From: Pelagibacterium flavum
GTDB taxonomy: Bacteria > Pseudomonadota > Alphaproteobacteria > Rhizobiales > Devosiaceae
NCBI RefSeq assembly: GCF_025854335.1
Contig: NZ_CP107716.1
Span: forward strand, 3,403,001 to 3,467,000
DNA length: 64,000 bases
Reading direction: 5' to 3'
Shown: one piece after another, positions 33,910 through 42,645 of the stretch
How the letters are laid out: the number at the start of each line of letters is the position of its first letter
Position numbering within the stretch: position 1 is the first letter of the stretch
The notes under the pieces: generated by a model
Database searches by the model: none
The model's input: the letters and a program-made list of their open reading frames with translations, nothing else
What the model was told of the DNA's origin: nothing
Program-made: the position numbers and the translations under genes

Positions 33910-36402
33910 ATGACCAAGATCACACGACGCATGTTCATGGCGTCTTTACCGGTGATGTATGCAGCCTCGCACATCCCGGCCTGGGCGGCTCCGCTCAGCG
34001 ATCTCGACCTGATCGCGCAGCAGAAACTGGAGCCGGCCATTGTCACCCTTTATCGCCGTCTCGAGCGGCTGACCTCCACCGCCACGATCATGACCACAGG
34101 CGCACACCCCGATGACGAACCGTCGGCAATGCTCGCCGCGTTGCGCCACGTCTATGGCATCCATCCGGTGGTCTATGCCATCACCCGCGGCGAAGGCGGC
34201 CAGAACTCGATCGGGCCGGAGCTGGGCTCGGTGCTGGGCGTTCTACGGACGCGCGAGATGGAAGAAGCTTCGCGCTCGCTCGATGCTTCGTTGGCGTTCG
34301 GCAGCTTCGGGCACACCGATTCCGTCCACGATTTCGGCTTTTCCAAAGATCCCAACGAGACCATCGATCAGTGGGGCCGCGACAAGATCGTCGAGCGCAT
34401 GACGGCAGCGTTTCGCAAGTACAAGCCCGACATCATCATGAACTGTTTTCTCGACGTTCCCGGCCAGCACGGACATCACCGGGCCGCCAATGTCGCGACG
34501 TTCATTGCAGCCGAACTCTCGGGCAATCCGCAGGAATTCCCCGAGCAGATCGCCGGCGGGCTCGATACCTGGGAAGTGCCAAAAATCTACCAGCCGGCCT
34601 ATGGCGGCGGTGGCGGCGTCTATGACGACGAGGTGCCCCCACCTCCCGTGACCCTGGTCGTTACCGCGCCCGAGCGCGACAAGATTTCCGGTGCGACTTT
34701 CCCACAGATGGGAGAATGGTCCCGCTCCTGCCATCTGACCCAGCGCATGGGCCGCTGGCGTCCCGAGCCGCAGACCGAGTGGGAACTCAACCTCTCCCGC
34801 GTTGCCGGTGGTGGTCAAGGCGGTCCGGAAAGCGACATCCGGGAAGGGCTTATCGCCACAGTTGGCGATATCGCCGAACTTGACGGCATGCCGTCCAATA
34901 CCGCCGACGCGCTGCGCGAAGCCCAGGGGCTGATCGAGGAAGCCATTGCCGATTATGGTGATCCGGTCGTCGTGCTCGCGAAATTGGGCAGAGTGGGCGA
35001 ACTCATCGACATGGCCCGCGAGAGCCTACCTGAAGCGTTGCGCGCCAATGTCGCGCACAGGCTGGATCGCAAGGTCAAGGAAATCGACCTCGCCCTCGCC
35101 GCCGCGGCCGGTGTCCAGATCCGGTCCTACACGGAAGGCGGGGACGTAACGCCCGACGACGAAGTGGTTATCAAAACCATAGTCGACGGCCCCGAAGATG
35201 TGACGATCGAGGGTGTCGAGATCGTTGCGCGCGAGGGGCTTATGGCATCAGGGGAAACGGTTTCTGTTGCCGCAGACGCAAGCTACACCAATCCTCTGAG
35301 CGAAGAGTTTGATCCGCTGGGCGGCAATGGCGATGCGCACACCAGGGTCTCGCTCAATATCGGGGGTCGGACCGTGGTGCTCGACGTCGATCTGGAAGAT
35401 CAGCTGCGTGTCATCCCCAAGGCGTCGATGACAATCGAGCCGAGCGCCGTGGTTTTCAATACCACAGCAGAGCTGGGGCCCGTGCCCCTGACGGCGACGC
35501 TGACCAATGCGACGCTTGGCGATCTGTCCATGCCGGTTCCCGAGGGTTGGGCGCTCGATGAGACCGAGCGCGCTTCGGATATGAGCGGCACGTTCGAACT
35601 GGTCCCGCCCCAGGGGCTCGAGCAATCACGCTTTGACATCGAGCCTGACCTTTTGGGCGAACGGGCCTATCAGATCGATACCTTCACCTATCCTCATATC
35701 GGCCGGTCGGTTGTCCCCACCACGGTATCGGTTCCCGTGCAGGCCGTTGGAGCCGAGTTGCCATCGATCAAGCGTACCGGTTACGTGTCGGGCGGCAACG
35801 ACAATGTCGGGCTGTGGATGGAAAGGCTCGGGCTTGAGGTGGTGGAATTGTCACCCGAGGATATCTCGAGCGGCACCTACGCCGATCTTAAAACGATCGT
35901 CATCGGGATATTTGCATTCGGGCGTCGGCCCGATCTGGCCGAAAACATCGGCGCCCTTCATGATTGGGTGCGCAATGGCGGGCATTTGGTGACACTGTAT
36001 CACCGCCCGTCCGATGGCTGGAATCCCGAGACCATTCCGGTCGCCTATCTCAAGATCGGCTCTCCCTCAATCCGCTTCCGCGTGACCGACGCCAATGCGG
36101 AGGTCGACGTCCTTGAACCTGACCACCCGCTGCTCAATTACCCCAACACCATCGGTGCCGATGACTGGGCGAACTGGGACAAGGAACGTGGGCTGTACTT
36201 TGCCGAGGAGTGGGATGAGGTCTATAAGCCGCTTCTGGCCATGCACGATACGGGTGAAGACTCTCTCAACGGCTCGTTGCTTTCGGCCGAGATCGGGGCC
36301 GGACGGCATACTCACACCAGCCTGATCCTGCACCATCAGCTCGATCATCTTGTGCCGGGTGCCTTCCGGCTGCTCGCCAACCTCGTCCAGCCGGCCGAAT
36401 AG
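33910..36402 (+). CDS. PIG-L family deacetylase with Tat signal and large C-terminal region
   Basis: The 830-residue protein starts with a twin-arginine signal (TRRMFMAS, R6-R7, cleavage near AWAAP). The PIG-L/LmbE domain follows, with zinc motif AHPDDE (65-70) and QHGHHR (186-191). About 500 further residues include beta-rich regions and a segment from about 620 (YVSGGNDNVGLWMERLGLEV) to the end that looks like a class I amidotransferase-like alpha/beta fold. PIG-L enzymes remove N-acyl groups from amino sugars and glycoconjugates; the substrate here is unknown. The gene at 37346-39697 encodes an unexported paralog with the same layout. Confidence 0.82.
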   Translation: MTKITRRMFMASLPVMYAASHIPAWAAPLSDLDLIAQQKLEPAIVTLYRRLERLTSTATIMTTGAHPDDEPSAMLAALRHVYGIHPVVYAITRGEGGQNSIGPELGSVLGVLRTREMEEASRSLDASLAFGSFGHTDSVHDFGFSKDPNETIDQWGRDKIVERMTAAFRKYKPDIIMNCFLDVPGQHGHHRAANVATFIAAELSGNPQEFPEQIAGGLDTWEVPKIYQPAYGGGGGVYDDEVPPPPVTLVVTAPERDKISGATFPQMGEWSRSCHLTQRMGRWRPEPQTEWELNLSRVAGGGQGGPESDIREGLIATVGDIAELDGMPSNTADALREAQGLIEEAIADYGDPVVVLAKLGRVGELIDMARESLPEALRANVAHRLDRKVKEIDLALAAAAGVQIRSYTEGGDVTPDDEVVIKTIVDGPEDVTIEGVEIVAREGLMASGETVSVAADASYTNPLSEEFDPLGGNGDAHTRVSLNIGGRTVVLDVDLEDQLRVIPKASMTIEPSAVVFNTTAELGPVPLTATLTNATLGDLSMPVPEGWALDETERASDMSGTFELVPPQGLEQSRFDIEPDLLGERAYQIDTFTYPHIGRSVVPTTVSVPVQAVGAELPSIKRTGYVSGGNDNVGLWMERLGLEVVELSPEDISSGTYADLKTIVIGIFAFGRRPDLAENIGALHDWVRNGGHLVTLYHRPSDGWNPETIPVAYLKIGSPSIRFRVTDANAEVDVLEPDHPLLNYPNTIGADDWANWDKERGLYFAEEWDEVYKPLLAMHDTGEDSLNGSLLSAEIGAGRHTHTSLILHHQLDHLVPGAFRLLANLVQPAE

Positions 36403-36428
36403 TTGCCAAAGGCACGGTTGTGACGATG

Positions 36429-36457
36429 AGCGCCCCGGTTCGCCGGGGCGCTTTTTA
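36429..36457 (+). terminator. Rho-independent terminator after the exported PIG-L gene
   Basis: The stem AGCGCCCCGG/CCGGGGCGCT (36429-36438 and 36443-36452) with a TTCG tetraloop is followed by a run of T. It is a textbook intrinsic terminator for the plus-strand gene, and it immediately precedes the stop codon of the convergent EamA gene, so it may serve both. Confidence 0.88.
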
Positions 36458-37345
36458 TGTCTCGACTTCCGAATTTGCCTTGCGCCGGACGGTGGCGGCT
36501 TCGACCATGTTGGTCGATTGCAGCGCAATAAGAATGACGGCCACGCCGATGATCGTCGCCCACGAAGGGATTTCATTGAAAAAGATGAACCCGGCGAGCG
36601 CCGCAAACCCTATGGACAGATATCCCAGGGGTGCCAGTATCCGCGCCGGCGTTGTCTGGTAGGCGCGCAGGAAGCAATATTGGCCGATCTGCGCCAGAAT
36701 GCCGATGGCCAGCAAGGTCGGCCAATCGGCCGACGCTACGGGCTGCCAGACAAGTGCTGCGGGAATGGCGGTCAGGATGGAAAGCCCGACCGTATAAAAG
36801 ACCATGAGGACGGCGGTATCCTCTTTTTCCATGGCGCGGATCTGGATCACGGCAAGAGAGCCAAACAGCACCGAGCCGAACGCGGCGGCAAGGCCCCATG
36901 AGAACGCCACTTCGCCCGGCGCGAGGATCACGAGAATGCCGGCAAGGCCGATGACGGTGCCGATCCAGCGCACCGGGGCGATCTTTTCGGCCAGCAGCAA
37001 GACTGCAAACACCATGACAACCAGCGGTCGCATGAAGCCGATGGCATTGACCAGCGCGAGGGGCAGAGCCGCCAGCGCGGTGAAATTGCAGGTCAGGGCC
37101 AGCGTATTGCACCCAACCCGCACCAGATGCCGCAAAGGCTGTCTGGTGCCGATGACCGCTTTGCGCTTGCGCCAGGCGAGCGGCAGAATCGATACCAGCC
37201 CGATCAGTGAGCGGATGAACACCAGCTGGACGGCCGGATAGGTGGCGCCCTCGAACTTGACGAGAACGGTCATCACCGTAATCAGCATCATATCAGCCAA
37301 AAGCCAGGCAATGCCGCTGCGATAAGAAGGTGCCGGGTCGGCCAT
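36455..37345 (-). CDS. EamA/DMT-family transporter
   Basis: This 296-residue membrane protein has ten hydrophobic segments in two EamA repeats (about 10-140 and 150-280). It resembles RhaT/YdcZ-type drug/metabolite exporters. Its ATG directly abuts the stop codon of the cytoplasmic PIG-L gene, so it is the third gene of a ROK-PIG-L-EamA operon. It could export a product or import a substrate; direction and cargo are unknown. Confidence 0.83.
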   Translation of the reverse strand: MADPAPSYRSGIAWLLADMMLITVMTVLVKFEGATYPAVQLVFIRSLIGLVSILPLAWRKRKAVIGTRQPLRHLVRVGCNTLALTCNFTALAALPLALVNAIGFMRPLVVMVFAVLLLAEKIAPVRWIGTVIGLAGILVILAPGEVAFSWGLAAAFGSVLFGSLAVIQIRAMEKEDTAVLMVFYTVGLSILTAIPAALVWQPVASADWPTLLAIGILAQIGQYCFLRAYQTTPARILAPLGYLSIGFAALAGFIFFNEIPSWATIIGVAVILIALQSTNMVEAATVRRKANSEVET

Positions 37346-39697
37346 CTACATGCGGCCGCCCGCCACGAGATTTGCCAGAATGCGGAAGGCACCGGGGACA
37401 AGGTTATCGAGCTGGTGGTGCAGAACGAGGCTGGTGTGGGTGTGACGTCCCCCGCCGATTTCGGCGGTCAGAAGGGAGCCCTCTAGCGGAGCCTCACCCT
37501 TGTCGCTCATGGCGAGGAGCGGGACATAGGCGCCGTCCCACTCGGAAGCGAAATAGAGGCCGCGTTCCTTGTTCCAGCCCTCGAAATCGCGCAGCGAAAT
37601 CGGGTTGGGACCGGCAAGAATCGGATTGTCGGCCGCCAGTATCTCCACCGGCGCTTCGGGATTGGTCACCCGCCAGCGCAGCGATGGCTGGCCGATCTTG
37701 AGGAAGCGCGGCGGAACGGCGTCCGGCGCCCAGCCGTCCCAGGGGCGATGGTAGAGCGTGACGAGATTGCCCCCGGCCTCGACATAGGCATGCAGCGCAT
37801 CGTTGCTGGCTGCCAGATCGGGGCGCAGCCCGAAGGCGAAGATGCCGACGACGATGGCGGGGAACGCCGAGAGATCCTCGGAAAGCGCCCGCGCATCGAG
37901 TTCGGTCACCTCGAATCCCATGCGCGCCAGCCACAGGCCCACATTGTCGGCACCGCCACCGATATAGGCGACGCGGCGGTCCTCGGGCAGGGCGAGGTTG
38001 AGCGCAAGAATATCGAGACGTGCGGGAGTCAGATAAAGGTTCTTGCCGATATGGGCGTAGTCAATCTCTCTGGCCGTGAAGGCGGGGGCATCATCAAGCA
38101 AGGCGTCGAGGGTGTAGCGTCCCTCGGCCAGCCCGCCTCCCGAGAGTGTGACGCTATCCCTGCTCGACGAAATTTGGACGCCCTGGACGCTCGAAAGGGC
38201 CAGATCTCTGGCAACGCCTTCGATCTTGGCTTCCACCGATAGACCGGAAAACCCGGCATCTGCCGCCACCAGCAGGGCGCTGGGCGTCAGGCTGACCGAA
38301 GCGGCGGGCACGATGGTGAGAGGGCGTTCCAGTCCGAAGGCGCGCGAAATGGTGCGCCCGGCAACAGAGAGGGTGAGGATAACGCATGCATCGCCATTGG
38401 CCCCGGAAGCCGCATAGGACTGGGTGAACGGCTCGGCGATGGGGGCGTCGGATGCAACCTCGAGCACATATCGACCCGGAGATTGGGCGATGACCGAAAC
38501 GCCTTCGGGCAGGATCAGATCGATCGAAATATCCTTGGGAGCGCCGCGAAGAGTCAGACACAGATCGACCGCCTGGCCCTGCGCCACGATCGGTCTGTCG
38601 AGTGCGGCGGTGCAATCAATGCCTGTTGCGACCAGAATTGCAGCTTCGAGATCGGCAATCATGGTCTCGATGCGATGGATGTGCTCGGCAGGCACAGTGT
38701 CGATATGAGCCTCGATGATTTCGAGCGCCACAGCCAGGGGAGCGATGATCTCGTCGGCCTTCGGGAAAGCGTTAATCGCCGTCGCGATGGCCGTATCGGC
38801 TGCTGCCAATCCTGGAACAATGTCGGCCAGGCGCCGGGGGAGATTGTCTGTGAGTGCGCCGTTGTCTTTTGGTCCGACGCGAAGATGGAACGGCCATTCG
38901 GTCTTTGGGTTTTCCGGCCAACGTCCCATGCCCTGGCTGGCGTGGTAGAGCCGCGACCATTCCCCGATTTCGTCAAAGAGTGCGCCGGTTGCGAAATCGG
39001 GGTCTTTCGCGATCAGTTTCACGGTTTCAGGCGGCGGAGGCACTTCGTCGTCATAGGTCGCTCCCCCGCCCGACCAAGCGGGCAGGTAATATTTGGTGAC
39101 CTGCCAGGGCGCCAGGCCCTGCGCGAAATGCTCGGGATAGGCATTGGGGTCGGCAGCCAGCGCGATCGCCTCCTCGGCGGCCATGGTCATGGCGCGGTGG
39201 TGGCCGTGCTGACCTGGCACGTCGAGAAATGTCGGGATGACGATATCGGGCTTTTCGCTGCGATAGGCGTGGACCATACGTTCGACGATCAGGTCATGCT
39301 GCCAGCGCTCAAGCGTATCGTGGCCGTTCTTGGAAAACCCGAAATCATGGACTGGGTCGCCCGGCCCGAAACCGAACCAGGCGATGTCGGCATCGATGAC
39401 CTTGGCCGCTTCCTCAAGCTCGCGGGTCCGAACGACACCAAGTGCGCCGCCGCGCTCGGGGCCGAGCGTGTTCTGACCGCCCTCCCCACGGGTCGAACAA
39501 CCGATGATGGTGCGCATCCCGAGCCCGAAGCGCATGAAGGCGAGCATGGCGTTCTGCTCATCATCGGGATGGGCGCCCGTGTGAAGCACGGTCACTGTCG
39601 ATTTCAGCCGTGACAGCGCCCTGTAAAGCGTCACAAGCCTCGGGCTGGCACGGCGCTGGGAAAAACGATGGGAGAGCTGGGCGCGCGATAGGGGCAT
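37346..39697 (-). CDS. PIG-L family deacetylase, cytoplasmic paralog
   Basis: The 783-residue protein lacks a signal peptide but otherwise follows the layout of the exported protein at 33910-36402. The zinc motif AHPDDE is at 42-47, QHGHHR at 163-168, and the C-terminal segment contains AYIGGGADNVGLWLARMGFEV, VGIFAFGLRPDLA and LYHRPWDGW. The start at 39697 follows AGGA and lies 8 bp after the ROK gene stop. Two compartment-specific copies suggest that the same kind of amide is cut outside and inside the cell. The substrate is unknown. Confidence 0.82.
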   Translation of the reverse strand: MPLSRAQLSHRFSQRRASPRLVTLYRALSRLKSTVTVLHTGAHPDDEQNAMLAFMRFGLGMRTIIGCSTRGEGGQNTLGPERGGALGVVRTRELEEAAKVIDADIAWFGFGPGDPVHDFGFSKNGHDTLERWQHDLIVERMVHAYRSEKPDIVIPTFLDVPGQHGHHRAMTMAAEEAIALAADPNAYPEHFAQGLAPWQVTKYYLPAWSGGGATYDDEVPPPPETVKLIAKDPDFATGALFDEIGEWSRLYHASQGMGRWPENPKTEWPFHLRVGPKDNGALTDNLPRRLADIVPGLAAADTAIATAINAFPKADEIIAPLAVALEIIEAHIDTVPAEHIHRIETMIADLEAAILVATGIDCTAALDRPIVAQGQAVDLCLTLRGAPKDISIDLILPEGVSVIAQSPGRYVLEVASDAPIAEPFTQSYAASGANGDACVILTLSVAGRTISRAFGLERPLTIVPAASVSLTPSALLVAADAGFSGLSVEAKIEGVARDLALSSVQGVQISSSRDSVTLSGGGLAEGRYTLDALLDDAPAFTAREIDYAHIGKNLYLTPARLDILALNLALPEDRRVAYIGGGADNVGLWLARMGFEVTELDARALSEDLSAFPAIVVGIFAFGLRPDLAASNDALHAYVEAGGNLVTLYHRPWDGWAPDAVPPRFLKIGQPSLRWRVTNPEAPVEILAADNPILAGPNPISLRDFEGWNKERGLYFASEWDGAYVPLLAMSDKGEAPLEGSLLTAEIGGGRHTHTSLVLHHQLDNLVPGAFRILANLVAGGRM

Positions 39698-39705
39698 GGA
39701 TAGTC

Positions 39706-40947
39706 CTATGGCCGTGCGGCAGCGACCGCCGGCGAATATTCGAGGGAAAGTTGAGGCGACAAGATATTGTGCAGGGCAAGCGCTGCCGCACCCAGCGCCG
39801 CTGTGAACCGTCCGGTTTGTCCGCGGATGACGCGCGGCTGTGTCCGTTCTGAACGGGTCGAGACGGAAACCGGCAGCGGTTCGAGCGCCGCAATCAGGGC
39901 ATCGAGAATGACATCGGGAAGATTGCCGCCAAACACCACTGTTTCGGGATCGAATATGTTTTCGATCATGGCGACGGTTGGCGCCAGATAGTCGGCCGCT
40001 TCCCTTATCCAGTCCACAAGCACGGGGTCATTATTGGCGAAAAGCGGCTCGAGGGTTTCGCTATCGATGTTGGGGCGCCCGCTGGCTGCCAGTTTTTCGC
40101 GCAGGGCGTAAAGCGATGCAAAGCGTTCCAGCGCGCCATCCGGGCCGTAGCTTGGCACGCCATGGCGCGGCACCAGCGCCACATGGCCGATTTCACCGGC
40201 ATTGCCAAAAGCCCCGCGCAGGGGCACGCCGTCCTTGAGCACACCCAGCCCCAGCCCAACGCCGAAATAGAGGAAGCAGAAATTGGAGATCTGGCGCCCG
40301 GCACCGTAGAGCCGTTCGCCGACCGCTGCGGCTGTGGCGTCGTTTTCGATGGATACCGGCTGTCCGATTGCCCGGGAGAGGGTGGCCTTTGCGTCGATGC
40401 CCTTCCACCCCGGCAGTGTCGCGGGTCCGACCGAGCTCATTCCTTCGATCTCGAACGGTCCCGGCATCACGGCACCAAACCCGATCAGTCGGTCACGCGA
40501 TGCGCCGATCTGGGAACAAAGTTTGTCGATTTCGTCCGAGACCCGACCGGGCACCTGATCGGGAGTGGCCGACTCAAGGGGAGCGATTGCCTGGGCGCGG
40601 ACCGCGCCGGAAAGATCGAGCAGGGTCGTCGCTATGTGATCTGCGGCGATTTCCACGCCTCCGGTCAGTGGACCGTCGGGATTAATGGCGAACTGGATCG
40701 GCGGCTGTCCGCGGCCAGACCGCAGGCGGCCCAGTTGTACCAGCATGCCCTCGCCCAACAACTCTTCGACGATGTTGGCAACGGCCTGAGGTGTTATGCG
40801 CGCACGGCGGGCGATTTCGGTGCGTCCCATATGCCCATGGGTGCGGATGACTTCGAGCACCACGCGCCGATTGTGGGCGCGATTGCGCTCCGGATTGGAC
40901 CCTATGACGAGGCGCGGGCCACGACCCTGCTTTTCCGAACTGGTCAA
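39706..40947 (-). CDS. ROK-family transcriptional repressor lacking the zinc cysteines
   Basis: The 413-residue protein has an N-terminal winged helix (about 22-80: HGHMGRTEIARRARITPQAVANIVEELLGEGML) and a ROK sugar-kinase-like domain with IENDATAAAVGERLYG and GNAGEIGHVALVPRHG. Where ROK proteins usually carry CxCGxxGCxE this one reads GVPSYGPDGALE, so the zinc site is gone. The start is TTG at 40947 with GAGGG upstream. It precedes the cytoplasmic PIG-L gene and diverges from the sugar ABC operon, both likely targets. Confidence 0.87.
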   Translation of the reverse strand: MTSSEKQGRGPRLVIGSNPERNRAHNRRVVLEVIRTHGHMGRTEIARRARITPQAVANIVEELLGEGMLVQLGRLRSGRGQPPIQFAINPDGPLTGGVEIAADHIATTLLDLSGAVRAQAIAPLESATPDQVPGRVSDEIDKLCSQIGASRDRLIGFGAVMPGPFEIEGMSSVGPATLPGWKGIDAKATLSRAIGQPVSIENDATAAAVGERLYGAGRQISNFCFLYFGVGLGLGVLKDGVPLRGAFGNAGEIGHVALVPRHGVPSYGPDGALERFASLYALREKLAASGRPNIDSETLEPLFANNDPVLVDWIREAADYLAPTVAMIENIFDPETVVFGGNLPDVILDALIAALEPLPVSVSTRSERTQPRVIRGQTGRFTAALGAAALALHNILSPQLSLEYSPAVAAARP

Positions 40948-41008
40948 GGTGTTCCCTCTTGCCGACTGGACACGCGCTATCGAGTGAGCAGACTAGGCAT
41001 GCCGTTCG

Positions 41009-41035
41009 AATAACACAAGTAGATTAATTTAATCG
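41009..41035 (+). promoter_or_regulatory. 27-bp AT-rich motif, copy 2 (candidate ROK operator)
   Basis: It begins AATAACACAAGTAGATTA and lies about 62 bp upstream of the ROK start codon. It shares its first 12 bases exactly with copy 1, and 13 of 16 bases of its AGTAGATTAATTTAAT core with copy 3. This suits autoregulation by the ROK protein. Confidence 0.5.
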
Positions 41036-41136
41036 ATGGCGAGCGGCGCGCTGCCAGACGCACTGGATATCCAGCATTGTCCCCATTTTTCCGGCCACGC
41101 CAAGCGCCAGTGTGAACCGGCGCCTGCCCATCCGAT

Positions 41137-41163
41137 AATAACGAAAGTAAATTATTTTATTGA
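41137..41163 (+). promoter_or_regulatory. 27-bp AT-rich motif, copy 3 (candidate ROK operator)
   Basis: It begins AATAACGAAAGTAAATTA and runs into TTGACA, a possible -35 box of the sugar ABC operon. Binding here would block that promoter. It matches the consensus AATAAC..AAGT..RTTA.TTTA shared with copies 1 and 2. Confidence 0.5.
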
Positions 41164-41271
41164 CAAGGCATCGCACATCATTTGACGATGCGCGCATGGT
41201 GGACGGAGGGGTCCGAGCCGCCAAACAATCACGCAGGGAAGATGTTTCCCTGCTCCCAAAGGAGGGACACC

Positions 41272-42534
41272 ATGCGTAGAGCACTTGCGTTGACCGCACT
41301 TTCAGCCGGCGTCAGCCTGGCTGCACTGGGTTCGGCCCAGGCGGTCGAGATCGAATACTGGCAGTACGTGTTTGATACCCGCGTCCAGGCGATGGATCAG
41401 TTGATCGCCAATTTCGAGGAAGCCAATCCCGACATCACCGTCAATCACCAGACCTTCCCCTACGCCGATTACCAGACCCGCGTCGTGGCCGCCAATGTCG
41501 CCGGACAGGGCCCGGACGTGGTGCAATTGTTTTATGGCTGGCTCGACAATTTCATTGCCGGTGGATTGATTCAACCGCTCGATCCCGCCGTTTTCCCCGC
41601 CGAGGAAATCGAAGCCGACTTCTTCCCCATCGTTTCCGCCATGGAACGCGACGGCCAGTATTGGGGTCTGCCTACTGCTGTGCGTTCGCTGGCGCTGTTC
41701 TACAACAAGGACATTTTCGAGGCCGCCGGACTCGATCCTGAAAATCCGCCCCAGACGCTCGACGAGCTTGTCGAGGCGGCCGAGGCGACAGTCGAACGTG
41801 ACGGCGGCGGCAACATCACCTCGGTCGGCATTGCCATGGGGATGGCCGGGCAGGATCACCAGTGGTGGCGCGAGGGTCTCATCCGCCAATTCGGCGGCCA
41901 GCCCTATTCCGACGATGGCCGCACGGTCACCTACAATGACGAGGCGGGCCTGGCTGCGACCACGTGGCAGGCAGAACTGTATCTGGGCGACGATGCGGTA
42001 ACCCAGGTCGGGTTCATGGATGAGCCGCAGGCCGCCTTCCGCGCCGGCCGTGCTGCAATGACGATTGACGGCACGTTCCGGCTTGGCGCCTTCGGGTCGA
42101 TCGAGGACTTCGAATGGGGCGTCACCGAGCTGCCTGCCAATGAAGAGGGCATGCGCTCGAATTATGCCAGCTATTTCGCCAACGCGATCGGTGCACGCGC
42201 CGAAGGCGAAGAGCTCGAAGCGGCCCAGAAATTCCTCGACTACATCAGTTCGCCCGAAGCCATGGAAATCTGGCTCGAAGTCGTGGGTGAGCTGCCCGCA
42301 CGCCATGAGGTCGCCCTGACCGAGGAAAACCTTGCCGACCCGGTCTATGGTCCGTTCCTTGCTGGCCTTGAATACGCCCACACCACGATTTTCGTGGACG
42401 AGGCTGCCCAGCGTCAGGTGGCGATCGACATGGAAAGCCGCATGTCGCTGCAGGGTCAGTCGCCCGCAGACTCACTGGCCGCGGCTGCCGAGGAAGAACA
42501 GGCTATCCTCGACGCATTCTTTGCCAACCAGTAA
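41272..42534 (+). CDS. Sugar ABC transporter substrate-binding protein (family 1)
   Basis: The 420-residue protein has a signal peptide (1-24, ending LGSAQA) and the family 1 binding-protein fold: IEYWQYVFDTRVQAMDQLIANFEEANPDITV, GPDVVQLFYGWLDNFIAGGLIQPLD, and RSLALFYNKDIFEAAGLD. The start at 41272 follows a strong AAGGAGGGA. It heads an operon with two permeases, a lyase, an ATPase and a kinase. The ligand is probably a sugar, amino sugar or glycoside; the PIG-L neighbours hint at an N-acylated one. Confidence 0.88.
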   Translation: MRRALALTALSAGVSLAALGSAQAVEIEYWQYVFDTRVQAMDQLIANFEEANPDITVNHQTFPYADYQTRVVAANVAGQGPDVVQLFYGWLDNFIAGGLIQPLDPAVFPAEEIEADFFPIVSAMERDGQYWGLPTAVRSLALFYNKDIFEAAGLDPENPPQTLDELVEAAEATVERDGGGNITSVGIAMGMAGQDHQWWREGLIRQFGGQPYSDDGRTVTYNDEAGLAATTWQAELYLGDDAVTQVGFMDEPQAAFRAGRAAMTIDGTFRLGAFGSIEDFEWGVTELPANEEGMRSNYASYFANAIGARAEGEELEAAQKFLDYISSPEAMEIWLEVVGELPARHEVALTEENLADPVYGPFLAGLEYAHTTIFVDEAAQRQVAIDMESRMSLQGQSPADSLAAAAEEEQAILDAFFANQ

Positions 42535-42544
42535 CATCGGGAGT

Positions 42545-42572
42545 GGACCGGTTCTAACCGGTCCGCTCTTTT
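42545..42572 (+). terminator. Terminator-like hairpin after the binding-protein gene
   Basis: The stem GGACCGGTT/AACCGGTCC (42545-42553 and 42556-42564) is followed by GCTCTTTTT. It has the form of an intrinsic terminator but lies inside the operon, so it probably lets part of transcription through and keeps the binding protein more abundant than the permeases. Confidence 0.65.
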
Positions 42573-42645
42573 TGGCATCTTTTGCAATCTGGCCGGCAAA
42601 CAACCCGGCCGGACCGGCTATGCAAATCAGCAGGAGTGGCAGGCG

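Larger units (their letters stand above)
40948..41271. promoter_or_regulatory. Divergent control region of the ROK gene and sugar ABC operon
   Basis: This 324-bp stretch without a gene holds two copies of the AT-rich 27-bp motif (41009-41035 and 41137-41163), one nearer each divergent gene. TTGACA at 41159-41164, partly inside copy 3, is a possible -35 box for the ABC operon. A hairpin with stem GCAGGGAA/TTCCCTGC (41233-41253) sits in the leader just before the AAGGAGGGA ribosome-binding site (41258-41266). Confidence 0.55.
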
